Below the pieces are notes generated by a model. It had not been told where the DNA came from. It did no database searches and saw only the letters and a list, made by a program, of their open reading frames with translations. A stretch of DNA of 64,000 nucleotides, from positions 96,662 through 160,661 of the forward strand of contig NZ_JABMJG010000013.1 of assembly GCF_013376045.1 (NCBI RefSeq), read 5' to 3'. Below, piece by piece: positions 27,754-35,648 of this stretch (position 1 is its first letter; every line of letters begins with the position of its first letter). A program made the translations under genes and the position numbers. The stretch comes from Variovorax sp. SG517. Its GTDB lineage: Bacteria; Pseudomonadota; Gammaproteobacteria; Burkholderiales; Burkholderiaceae_C.

Positions 27754-28353
27754 ATGATGATGAAGCGCTGGTTCCTGATCCTTGCGGCGGTCGTTTCCCT
27801 GAGCGGATGCGGCTACAACCAGTTCCAGTCCCTCGACGAGGCCAGCAAGTCGGCCTGGAGCGAGGTCCTCAACCAGTACCAGCGGCGCGCCGACCTCGTG
27901 CCGAACATCGTGGCCACCGTCAAGGGCGAGGCGAGCTTCGAGCAGGACACGCTCACCAAGGTGATCGAGGCCCGCGCCAAGGCCACCTCGATCCAGGTGA
28001 CGCCCGAGACGCTCAACAACCCCGAAGCGTTCAACAAGTTCCAGCAGGCGCAGGGCGAGCTTTCTTCAGCTCTGTCGCGGCTGATGGTGGTGTCGGAGCG
28101 CTATCCCGAGCTCAAGGCCAACCAGGCCTTCCGCGACCTGCGCGTGACGCTGGAAGGCACCGAGAACCGCATCACCGTGGCGCGCAACCGCTACATCGAG
28201 AGCGTGCAGGAGTACAACGTGCTCGCGCGCAGCTTCCCGACCAACCTCACGGCCAAGATCTTCGGCTATGCGCCGAAGCCGAACTTCTCGGTGCAGAACG
28301 AAGCGCAGATCTCGACGCCCCCGACGGTCGATTTCAGCACTCCGAAAAAGTAA
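27754..28353 (+). CDS. lemA: LemA family lipoprotein
   Basis: LemA-family protein of unknown biochemical role, usually encoded with TPM-domain proteins as here. 199 residues. The signal ends VSLSGC, so it is a lipoprotein with a Cys at the mature end. NQYQRRADLVPNIVATVKGEASFEQDTL is the diagnostic LemA helix. I chose ATG 27754 because GGAGG lies 8 bases upstream; the nearby ATGs at 27748, 27757 and 27760 are alternatives. Mature protein is almost all helix and faces the periplasm. Confidence 0.92.
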   Translation: MMMKRWFLILAAVVSLSGCGYNQFQSLDEASKSAWSEVLNQYQRRADLVPNIVATVKGEASFEQDTLTKVIEARAKATSIQVTPETLNNPEAFNKFQQAQGELSSALSRLMVVSERYPELKANQAFRDLRVTLEGTENRITVARNRYIESVQEYNVLARSFPTNLTAKIFGYAPKPNFSVQNEAQISTPPTVDFSTPKK

Positions 28354-28355
28354 CT

Positions 28356-28445
28356 CCCCCAGGCTTCGTGCACTTCGTGTCACTTCGCCAACCCCCTCGC
28401 CGGGGGCAACACCTGCGGACCGGCGAAGCCGGATCCGCGGTGTTC
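28356..28445 (+). repeat. Family A dispersed repeat, copy 1
   Basis: About 90 bases from CCCCCAGGCTTCGTG to GCGGTGTTCC between lemA and the TPM gene. It contains two stem-loops (ACCCCCTCGCCGGGGGC and CCGGCGAAGCCGG). Near-identical copies lie inverted at 39399-39490 and 41575-41667, where the genes also run on the minus strand, so orientation relative to transcription is the same in all three. The start codon of the TPM gene lies inside this copy. Confidence 0.88.
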
Positions 28446-29357
28446 CTGGAACTGTTCGCGCGTGTTTTTTCGGCCGTCGTCGCTGTCTGGATGCTGCTGG
28501 CAACGGGCAGCGCGCTCGCGCAAAGCCTACTGCCGATTCCCGCGCTCACTGCGCGCGTGATCGACCAGACCGGCACGCTCGACGGCGCGCAGCGCAACGG
28601 CCTGGAGACCAAGCTCGCGGCTTTCGAGCAGCGCAAGGGTTCGCAGATCGTGGTGCTGATGGTGCCGACCACCGCGCCCGAGGACATCGCCAGCTACACG
28701 CAGCGCGTGGGCGATGCCTGGAAGATCGGCCGCAAGGACGTCGGCGACGGCCTGCTGGTGGTGGTGGCCAAGGACGACCGCAAGATGCGCATCGCCACGG
28801 CCAAGGCGCTCGAAGGCGCGGTGCCCGATCTCGCGGCCGCGCGCATCATCGACGAGGAGATGAAGCCGCGCTTTCGCAACGGCGACTTCGCGGGCGGGCT
28901 GAACGCTGCGGTGGACCGGCTCATCGGGCTGGTCGACGGCGAGCCGCTGCCGGAGCCCTCGCGCAACACCGGTGGCGGTAGTGGCGGCAACGGGGGCTTC
29001 GACTGGGAGAACCTCGCAATTTTCCTTTTCGTGGGCGTCTTCGTCGGCGCGCCGATCGCGCGGGCCATCTTCGGCAAGAAGCTGGGCACGATGTTCATCG
29101 GCGGCGGCGTGGGCGTGGTGGTGTTCTTCATCACCACCAGCATCGCCATCGCGGTGATCGCGGCTCTGGTGGCGCTCATCGTGTCGCTGGTCGCCGGCAC
29201 GGGGCGGCCGGGCGGCGGTGGGGGTGGCGGCTGGAGTTCCGGCGGCGGGGGCTGGGGCGGTGGTGGCGGCGGCTTCAGCGGCGGAGGTGGAGGCGGTGGT
29301 TTCAGCTCCGGCGGCGGCGGCAATTTCGGCGGCGGCGGCGCGTCGGGGGACTGGTGA
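28440..29357 (+). CDS. TPM-domain (YgcG-type) membrane protein with glycine-rich tail
   Basis: 305-residue secreted/membrane protein. GTG at 28440 gives a signal peptide ending GSALAQ, and TPM_phosphatase domain (VIDQTGTLDGAQRNGLETKL, ...QRVGDAWKIGRKDVGDGLLVVVAKDDRKMRI) spans about residues 35-155. A hydrophobic region (about 200-250) follows, then a Gly/Ser-rich tail of about 55 residues that is low complexity. The start is weakly supported: no good ribosome site is present and it lies in repeat family A. Operon with lemA and the next TPM gene. Confidence 0.82.
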   Translation: MFLELFARVFSAVVAVWMLLATGSALAQSLLPIPALTARVIDQTGTLDGAQRNGLETKLAAFEQRKGSQIVVLMVPTTAPEDIASYTQRVGDAWKIGRKDVGDGLLVVVAKDDRKMRIATAKALEGAVPDLAAARIIDEEMKPRFRNGDFAGGLNAAVDRLIGLVDGEPLPEPSRNTGGGSGGNGGFDWENLAIFLFVGVFVGAPIARAIFGKKLGTMFIGGGVGVVVFFITTSIAIAVIAALVALIVSLVAGTGRPGGGGGGGWSSGGGGWGGGGGGFSGGGGGGGFSSGGGGNFGGGGASGDW

Positions 29358-29908
29358 ACACGATGCGGACCACGAACACCAAACCGGACGACGCAGGCCT
29401 CTTCACGAAGCTGGGCCGCATCTGGCGCCACCGCTGGATCGACGAATCCGAGGTCCGGCGCGCGATTCCCCCGGCCGCGCTGGAGCGCCTCGCGCACCGC
29501 GTGACGGCGAGCGAGCGGCGCCACAGCGGCGAGATCCGCATCTGCGTCGAGGCCGGCCTGCCGATGTCGTACCTGTGGCGCCACGCGCCGCCGCGCGAGC
29601 GCGCCGTGACGCTGTTCGGCAAGCTGCGCGTGTGGGACACGGCACACAACAACGGTGTGCTCATCTACCTGCTGCTGGCCGAACACGCCATCGAGATCGT
29701 GGCCGACCGCGGCATCGACGCGCATGTCGACGATGCCGAATGGGCCGCCATGGCGCAGCGCATGAGCGCCGCCTTCCGCGAAGGCCGCTTCGAGGACGGG
29801 CTCACGCAGGCGCTGGAAGAAATCTCCGCGTTGCTGGTCGAGCACTTTCCCCTGGCCGAAGGCGAGCTCGACGTGAACGAGCTGCCCGACGAGCCGGTCG
29901 TGCTCTGA
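29354..29908 (+). CDS. TPM-domain protein (second, without export signal)
   Basis: 184-residue protein with one TPM domain (LAHRVTASERRHSGEIRICVEAGLP; FGKLRVWDTAHNNGVLIYLLLAEHAIEIVADRG) and an acidic C-terminus. No signal peptide is seen, so it is probably cytoplasmic or membrane-associated. GTG at 29354 overlaps the stop of the previous gene (GTGA); ATG at 29363 is an alternative. The lemA-TPM-TPM arrangement is common in proteobacteria; the function is not known. Confidence 0.85.
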   Translation: MNTMRTTNTKPDDAGLFTKLGRIWRHRWIDESEVRRAIPPAALERLAHRVTASERRHSGEIRICVEAGLPMSYLWRHAPPRERAVTLFGKLRVWDTAHNNGVLIYLLLAEHAIEIVADRGIDAHVDDAEWAAMAQRMSAAFREGRFEDGLTQALEEISALLVEHFPLAEGELDVNELPDEPVVL

Positions 29909-29913
29909 TTCTT

Positions 29914-30018
29914 TCTCCCTCCCCTGCTGGGGGGAGGGTCGGGGGTGGGGGCACGCGGCGCATCAAATCGGCGCTCTGCCTGCCCCCATCCCAGCCTTCC
30001 CCCAGAGGGGGAAGGAGC
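29914..30018. repeat. Family B palindromic repeat, copy between TPM gene and pdeM
   Basis: Imperfect long palindrome: a left arm rich in CTCCCTCCCC/GGGGAGGG plus GGGGGCACGCGGCGCATC, a short centre, then a right arm ending TTCCCCCAGAGGGGGAAGGAG. The left and right arms are reverse-complement-like (GCACGCGGCGCATC versus a degenerate copy). It ends 6 bases from the pdeM stop. Related copies lie at 33860-33966 and 35656-35755. Confidence 0.8.
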
Positions 30019-30023
30019 AAGCG

Positions 30024-30701
30024 TCACTCTTGGACCGGCAGCGCCCAGACGGCATCGCCGCCCACCGCATGGAAGCGCCGGCCCGGCGCAGATTCCATCA
30101 GCCACCCACCCGTGAACTCGCCGAAGGCCGGCAGCACCGCCTGCTGCCCGTCGCTCGCAAAGCAGGGCAGCCGCACGCTGTCGCGGCCCCGGCCGTGGAG
30201 CCTGCAGACGGGATGCAGATGCCCGGCGAGCACGAAGTGCGTGGCATGCGTCTGTGGATGGTGGCAGCAGGCGAAGGGGCCCAGCAGGAACGGCTCGTCG
30301 ACCACCTCGATGCCGAGTTCCGGCGGCGGGTCGCCCGCGCGGCTGTCGTGGTTGCCGCGCACCAGCGTCATGGCGATGGCCGCATGGCGCGCGCGCCAGG
30401 GCTCGACGGCGGCGAGCACCGTGCGCGCCTGCGCCGCGTGGAGGAAGTCGCCGAGGAACACGATGCGCCCGGGCTCGTGCCTTTCGATCAACGCATCGAG
30501 CCGCGCGAGGTTCTGCTGCGTGGTGCCGACGGGCACCGGCTGGCCGAGCGCGCGGTAGGTCGCGGCCTTGCCCAGGTGCAGGTCGGCCACGAAGAGCACG
30601 CGCTGGCCGGGCCACCAGAGGGCCCGCTGGGGCAGCAGGTGCAGCAGTTCGCCCGCCCAGTGGACGGCGAGCGGCGCGGTGGACGTATCGGGGAATCTCA
30701 C
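30024..30701 (-). CDS. pdeM: Ligase-associated metallophosphoesterase PdeM
   Basis: Metallophosphoesterase of the DNA-ligase-associated group, expected to act as a nuclease or phosphodiesterase in DNA repair. Metal-binding motifs in order: Asp40-x-His42 (VADLHLGK), GDFLH (84-88), GNHD (116-119) and AGHLHP. 225 residues from the GTG at 30701; the start is weakly supported and an upstream start cannot be excluded. Separated from the helicase by trxC on the opposite strand, while in many genomes it directly follows the helicase gene. Confidence 0.9.
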   Translation of the reverse strand: MRFPDTSTAPLAVHWAGELLHLLPQRALWWPGQRVLFVADLHLGKAATYRALGQPVPVGTTQQNLARLDALIERHEPGRIVFLGDFLHAAQARTVLAAVEPWRARHAAIAMTLVRGNHDSRAGDPPPELGIEVVDEPFLLGPFACCHHPQTHATHFVLAGHLHPVCRLHGRGRDSVRLPCFASDGQQAVLPAFGEFTGGWLMESAPGRRFHAVGGDAVWALPVQE

Positions 30702-30757
30702 CCGGCCAGTGTCGCAAAACCTGCGATTGCCTTGCAAAGGCCCTCCAGAGCCCCCAA

Positions 30758-31216
30758 ATGCCTGCAATGACCGAATCACCCCCGCTGCACATCGTCTGCC
30801 CGCACTGCCACACGACCAACCGCGTGCGCGCGGCGCAGTTGGGCAGCGCGCCCGACTGCGGCAGCTGCCATCGTCCGCTGTTCACCGGCCATTCGACGGC
30901 ACTGGCGGATGCCGCCACCTTCGACCGCCACATCTCCCGCAACGAGATCCCGGTGCTGGTCGATTTCTGGGCGCCCTGGTGCGGTCCCTGCCGGCAGATG
31001 GCGCCGGGCTACGAGCAGGCGGCCGCGCAGCTCGAGCCCCACGTGCGGCTCGCCAAGGTCGACACCGAGGCGGTGCCCGCGCTGGGCGCGCGCTTCAACA
31101 TCCGCAGCATCCCGACGCTGGCGCTGTTCCGCGGCGGCCGCGAAGTGGCGCGGCAGGCCGGCGCGATGGGCGCGGCGGACATCGTGCGGTGGGTGAAGGC
31201 GCACGGCGCCGGCTGA
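30758..31216 (+). CDS. trxC: Thioredoxin 2 (TrxC) with zinc-binding N-terminus
   Basis: Oxidative-stress thioredoxin. 152 residues: an N-terminal zinc site with CPHC and CGSC, then the thioredoxin domain with active site WCGPC (about residues 74-78) and the cis-Pro in SIPTLALF. ATG 30758 is used; ATG 30767 is equally possible, with no strong ribosome site for either. It lies between the helicase and pdeM genes but on the opposite strand, so it is not part of their operon. Confidence 0.93.
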   Translation: MPAMTESPPLHIVCPHCHTTNRVRAAQLGSAPDCGSCHRPLFTGHSTALADAATFDRHISRNEIPVLVDFWAPWCGPCRQMAPGYEQAAAQLEPHVRLAKVDTEAVPALGARFNIRSIPTLALFRGGREVARQAGAMGAADIVRWVKAHGAG

Positions 31217-31224
31217 CCCTCGCA

Positions 31225-33996
31225 TCAGAGCGGCGGCAGCGGCCGTGACGGGCGCGACGGCCGCCTGCGGTCGCGCCGCTGTCCCACCGGCCTCGGCGGC
31301 TTGCCCGGCCCTTCCTGCCCGAAGGCGAGCGTTCCTTTTACGCGCTCCACGCCGCCGGCCGTGACCACGCCGCCCGCTGCCTTCTCGAGCTGCTCGACCA
31401 TGCGCGCGATGCGGTCGGCCACGTTCTCGTTCGACAGCTTCTCGCGGAACAGCTCGACCATCAGCGGAAATGAGAACGGCGTCGGGCGCACGAGCGGCTT
31501 CAGCACCAGCCGCTGCGTGGCGATGCGCTCGAGGCTCGCGCGCAGGCGGCCGATCTCGAGTTCCTGCGCCAGCAGCTCCTGCTCGGCCTGCTGCAGCAGC
31601 CTGTTGCCGGGGTCGTACTTGCGGAACACTTCCCAGAAGAGCGACGACGAGGCCTGCAGCTGCTTGCTGCTGCGCTTCTCGCCCGGATAGCCCTGGTAGA
31701 TGAGGCCCGAGACGCGCGCGATCTCGCGAAAGCGGCGCTGCGCGAGCTCGCCCGCGTTGAGCGATGCCAGCACCTCGTGCAGCAGCGCCGCGCGCTGGTC
31801 TTCGCCATTGCCCTGGGGCAGCGTCAGCACCTGGGGTAGCAGCGTGGGCCAGTCGACCTCGGTCGCGCTCAGCAGCTCGAAGCCGTAGTCGTTGACCGCG
31901 ATCGAGAAGGTGCGCGCCTCGTGCTGCGCGACGCGCCAGGCCAGCAGGCTCGCGAGCCCGAGGTGCACGTGCCGGCCCGCGAAGGGATACAGGAACAGGT
32001 GCGCGCCCTCGCGCGTGCTCAGCGTCTCGGCCAGCAGCGTCTGCGGCGTGGGCAGCGCCGACCACTGCTGCTGAATCTCCAGCAGCGGGCGCACGCACTG
32101 CAGCTCGGGCGAGTCGTAGCGGCCCTCGCCGGCCTGCGCGAGTTGCTGCACCACCGCGTCGGCCAGCGTGTTCGACAGCGGCATGCGCCCGCCGCCCCAG
32201 CGCGGCACCGCGGCCCGCTTGCCGCTCGCGCGCCGCACCCAGGCCGTCATGTCGTGGATGCGCACGAGTTCGAGCATGCGACCGCCGAACAGGAAGCAGT
32301 CGCCGGGCTTCATGCGGGCGACGAAGCTCTCTTCCACGCTGCCGATCTTCGTGCCGCCGACGTACTGCACCGAGATGCTCGCGTCGCTCACGATGGTGCC
32401 GATGTTCATGCGGTGCCGCCGCGCGAGCCGCGCATCGGGCACGCGCCAGACGCCCTCGGCATCGGGCACCACGCGCTTGTAGTCGGGGTAGGCCGCGAGC
32501 GACGGTCCGCCCTGCGCGACGAATTCCAGGCACCACTGCCAGTTCTCGCGAGAGAGGTTTTCGTAGGCGGCCGTGCCCCGCACCTCCTCGTACAGCTCGT
32601 CGGGCACGAAGCCGCCGCCCAGCGCCACCGTCACCAGGTGCTGCACCAGCACGTCGAGCGGCTGCTCGGGCGTGTGGCGCGCCTCGATGTGGCCGGCCGC
32701 GATGGCGGTGCGCGCGGCCGAGCCTTCCACCATCTCCACGCTGTGCGTGGGCACGAGCGTGATGCGCGAAGGCCGCCCCGGCGCATGGCCCGATCGGCCC
32801 GCGCGCTGCAGCAGCCGAGCAACGCCCTTGGGCGAGCCGATCTGCAGCACGCGCTCCACCGGCAGGAAGTCCACGCCCAGGTCGAGGCTGGAGGTGCAGA
32901 CCACCGCCTTCAGCTCGCCGCTCTTCAGTCCCAGCTCGACCCACTCGCGCACCTCGCGGTCGAGCGAGCCGTGATGCAGCGCGATGAGCCCCGCCCACTC
33001 CGGCTTGGCTTCGAGCATCGCCTGGTACCAGATCTCCGCCTGCGAGCGCGTGTTGGTGAAGACCAGCGTGGTGCTGCTCGCAGCGATCTCCTCGATCACC
33101 TGCGGCAGCATCGTGAGGCCCAGGTGCCCGCCCCACGGAAAGCGCTCGGCCACGCCGGGCAGCAGCGAATCGATGACGAGCTTCTTCGGCACCTGGCCCT
33201 GCACGAGCACGCCGTCCTCATGGCCCAGCAGTGCATGCATCGCCTCGTGCAGGTTGCCCAGCGTGGCCGACATGCCCCAGACCGCGAGGCCCGGGTTCCA
33301 GCGCCGCAGCCGCGCGAGCGCCAGCTGCACCTGCACACCGCGCTTGTTGCCCAGCAGTTCGTGCCATTCGTCGACCACCGCCATGCGCACATGCCCGAGC
33401 ACCTCGCGCGCGTCGGCACGCGCGAGCAGCAGCGAAAGGCTCTCGGGCGTGGTGACGAGCACCGTAGGCAGGCGCTGGTTCTGCGCGCTGCGCTCGGCGG
33501 ACGTGGTGTCGCCGCTGCGCGCGCCGGCGCTCCATGGATGCACTTCCGCGCCCAGGGCTTCGAGCGGCTGCTGCAGCGCGCGCAAGGTGTCGGCCGCCAG
33601 CGCGCGCATCGGCGTGAGCCACAGCACGGTGAGCGGATCGGCAACTGGCCGTGCGGTTGCGGGCGCGTTGGCCTTGCGCGCCCGCACGAAGGCCTGCAAT
33701 GCACCGAGCCATACGGCGTAGGTCTTGCCCGCGCCGGTGGTGGCATGCAGCAGGCCCGACCTGCCATCGGCGATCGCCTTCCAGACCTCGCGCTGGAACT
33801 TGAACGGCTTCCATCCGCGCTCGACGAACCACGCATCGAGCGCAGCCTTGACCGCCTTGCTCCTTCCCCCTCTAGGGGAAGGTCGGGATGGGGGCACGCG
33901 GCCGTCGCCGGGCAGCGCCTTCTCGATACGCCGCGTGCCCCTGCCCTCCCCCGGAGGGGCGGGAAGCGAAGACTGGGCTTGCGGCTTGCTGCTCAT
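31225..33996 (-). CDS. Ligase-associated DEXH-box DNA helicase (Lhr type)
   Basis: Superfamily 2 helicase of the ligase-associated Lhr group that works with the ATP-dependent ligase, exonuclease and PdeM in DNA repair. Walker A ATTGAGKT (about residues 85-92), DEWH box (VVDEWHELLG), SAT motif, and motif VI (QRAGRSGHAPGR), followed by the winged-helix region and a C-terminal domain. 923 residues from ATG 33996. The first 50 residues are mostly encoded by repeat family B and look non-homologous to the family, so the true start may be downstream. The ATG overlaps the ligase stop (ATGA). Confidence 0.92.
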   Translation of the reverse strand: MSSKPQAQSSLPAPPGEGRGTRRIEKALPGDGRVPPSRPSPRGGRSKAVKAALDAWFVERGWKPFKFQREVWKAIADGRSGLLHATTGAGKTYAVWLGALQAFVRARKANAPATARPVADPLTVLWLTPMRALAADTLRALQQPLEALGAEVHPWSAGARSGDTTSAERSAQNQRLPTVLVTTPESLSLLLARADAREVLGHVRMAVVDEWHELLGNKRGVQVQLALARLRRWNPGLAVWGMSATLGNLHEAMHALLGHEDGVLVQGQVPKKLVIDSLLPGVAERFPWGGHLGLTMLPQVIEEIAASSTTLVFTNTRSQAEIWYQAMLEAKPEWAGLIALHHGSLDREVREWVELGLKSGELKAVVCTSSLDLGVDFLPVERVLQIGSPKGVARLLQRAGRSGHAPGRPSRITLVPTHSVEMVEGSAARTAIAAGHIEARHTPEQPLDVLVQHLVTVALGGGFVPDELYEEVRGTAAYENLSRENWQWCLEFVAQGGPSLAAYPDYKRVVPDAEGVWRVPDARLARRHRMNIGTIVSDASISVQYVGGTKIGSVEESFVARMKPGDCFLFGGRMLELVRIHDMTAWVRRASGKRAAVPRWGGGRMPLSNTLADAVVQQLAQAGEGRYDSPELQCVRPLLEIQQQWSALPTPQTLLAETLSTREGAHLFLYPFAGRHVHLGLASLLAWRVAQHEARTFSIAVNDYGFELLSATEVDWPTLLPQVLTLPQGNGEDQRAALLHEVLASLNAGELAQRRFREIARVSGLIYQGYPGEKRSSKQLQASSSLFWEVFRKYDPGNRLLQQAEQELLAQELEIGRLRASLERIATQRLVLKPLVRPTPFSFPLMVELFREKLSNENVADRIARMVEQLEKAAGGVVTAGGVERVKGTLAFGQEGPGKPPRPVGQRRDRRRPSRPSRPLPPL
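33860..33966. repeat. Family B repeat inside the helicase N-terminus
   Basis: Copy of the palindromic family B element, reading in the open helicase frame (roughly residues 11-46). It contains TCCTTCCCCCTCTAGGGGAAGG and GATACGCCGCGTGCCCC arms, nearly the reverse complement of each other across a short centre. Confidence 0.78.
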
Positions 33997-35648
33997 GCGG
34001 GCAACAACGCAGCGAGTGTCTGCAGGGTATCGGCCTCGTCCACCGGCTTGTCCTCGCGCCAGCGCAGCATGCGCGGAAAGCGCACCGCGATGCCGCTCTT
34101 GTGGCGCGTACTGCGCGCGATGCCTTCGAAGCCGAGTTCGAACACCAGCGTGGGCTTCACGCTCTTCACCGGCCCGAAGCTCTCGACGGTGGTCTTGCGG
34201 ATGATCGCGTCCACGCGCGCCATCTCGGCATCGGTGAGGCCCGAGTAGGCCTTGGCGAAGGGCACGAGCTTGCGGTCTTCCTGCCCGGGCGAGCCGTCCC
34301 ACACGGCGAAGGTGTAGTCGCTGAAGAGGCTGGCGCGCCGGCCGTGGCCGCGCTGCGCGTAGATCAGCACCGCGTCGACGCTCAGCGGATCGATCTTCCA
34401 CTTCCACCACACGCCCACGTCCTTGGTGCGGCCCACGCCGTACTGCGCGTCGCGGCGCTTGAGCATCATCCCTTCGACACCCATGGTGCGCGCCGCTTCA
34501 CGCTGGCGCGCGAGGTCGGGCCAGTCTGCCCCGGCGAGCACGGGGCTCGGCAGCAGCGAGGGATGGTCCATGCGCCCGACCAGCTCGTCGAGCAGCACGC
34601 GGCGCTCCGACTGCGGCAGCGCGCGCAGGTCGCGCCCTTCCCATTCGAGGATGTCGTAGGCCAGCAGCACCACCGGTATGTCGCGCAGCAGCTTGGTGCC
34701 CAGCGTCTTGCGGCCGATGCGCTTCTGCAGCTCGGCGAAGGGCTGCACGCGGCCTTCACGCCATACGACGATCTCGCCGTCGAGCACCGTGCCGTCGGGC
34801 AGCGCCTCGCCGAGCGCGGCGAGTTCGGGGAAGCGCTCGGTCACCAGTTCCTCGCCGCGCGACCACACCCACGCCGCGCCCGCGCGCTTGACCAGCTGCG
34901 CGCGGATGCCGTCCCACTTCCATTCGACGATCCAGTCCGAGGGCGGCCCCAGCACCGCGTCGAACTGCTCCAGCGGCAGGTTGAAGGGATGCGCAAGGAA
35001 GAAGGGGTACGGCTGGCCGCTGGTCTTCTGCTCCTGCTCGGAGCCCGACTCGGGTGCGATGAGCGCCTGGTAGTCGGCGGCCCGCGGCCTTCCTCCGATA
35101 TGCGTGTAGCCCATGAGCCGCTGCGCCACGCGCTTGGCGTCGATGCCGCCCACCGCCGCGAGCGCCTGCGTGACCTGCAGCTTCGAAACGCCGACGCGGA
35201 ACGCGCCGGTGATGAGCTTGAAGTACACCAGCCGCTCCTCGGGCGCGAGCTGCCGCCACTGCGCGCGCAGGCGGCCGGCAAGCTCGTCGGGGGCGTTCTT
35301 CGCAGCATCGCGCAGCGGCAGCAGGTGCTGCTCGACCCATGCGGCAAGGCCCAGGTCGTGCGCGTCGGTGGGCGGCGGCAGCAGCAGCGCGATGGTCTCG
35401 GCCAGGTCGCCCACGGCGTCGTAGCTCTCGTCGAACAGCCACTCGGGCAGGCCCGCCGCCTCCTGCGCGAGCAGCCGCAGCAGCTTGACGGGCACCAGCT
35501 GGCGCGGCTTGCCGCCCGCGAGAAAGTAGACGGCCCAGGCCGCATCCGCCGGATCGGCCTCGCGCAGGTAGCGCTGCAATGCGGCTTGCTTGGCGAGACT
35601 CGACGTGCTGGCGTCGAGCTCGTGATAGAGCGCGGCGAAGGCCTTCAT
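33993..35648 (-). CDS. ATP-dependent DNA ligase
   Basis: Stand-alone ATP-dependent ligase (LigB/LigC-type as in ligase-associated operons), 551 residues. An N-terminal DNA-binding domain (residues 1-220) precedes the adenylation domain with the catalytic KxDG motif at Lys244 (VEWKWDGIRAQ). Further motifs include LDGEIVVW and MMLKRRDAQYGVGR. It repairs nicks with AMP transfer. The ATG at 35648 overlaps the exonuclease stop; a GGAGAG ribosome site comes from the adjacent repeat. Acts with the exonuclease, helicase and PdeM. Confidence 0.95.
   Translation of the reverse strand: MKAFAALYHELDASTSSLAKQAALQRYLREADPADAAWAVYFLAGGKPRQLVPVKLLRLLAQEAAGLPEWLFDESYDAVGDLAETIALLLPPPTDAHDLGLAAWVEQHLLPLRDAAKNAPDELAGRLRAQWRQLAPEERLVYFKLITGAFRVGVSKLQVTQALAAVGGIDAKRVAQRLMGYTHIGGRPRAADYQALIAPESGSEQEQKTSGQPYPFFLAHPFNLPLEQFDAVLGPPSDWIVEWKWDGIRAQLVKRAGAAWVWSRGEELVTERFPELAALGEALPDGTVLDGEIVVWREGRVQPFAELQKRIGRKTLGTKLLRDIPVVLLAYDILEWEGRDLRALPQSERRVLLDELVGRMDHPSLLPSPVLAGADWPDLARQREAARTMGVEGMMLKRRDAQYGVGRTKDVGVWWKWKIDPLSVDAVLIYAQRGHGRRASLFSDYTFAVWDGSPGQEDRKLVPFAKAYSGLTDAEMARVDAIIRKTTVESFGPVKSVKPTLVFELGFEGIARSTRHKSGIAVRFPRMLRWREDKPVDEADTLQTLAALLPA

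Noticed and set aside
28356..28445. Family A repeat as an insertion sequence
   Set aside because: Too short for a transposase and no terminal inverted repeats or target duplication seen; only a non-autonomous or extragenic repeat is supported.
31921..34248. 775-codon open frame antisense to the helicase gene
   Set aside because: Shadow of a long helicase gene; Arg/His-rich and without motifs.
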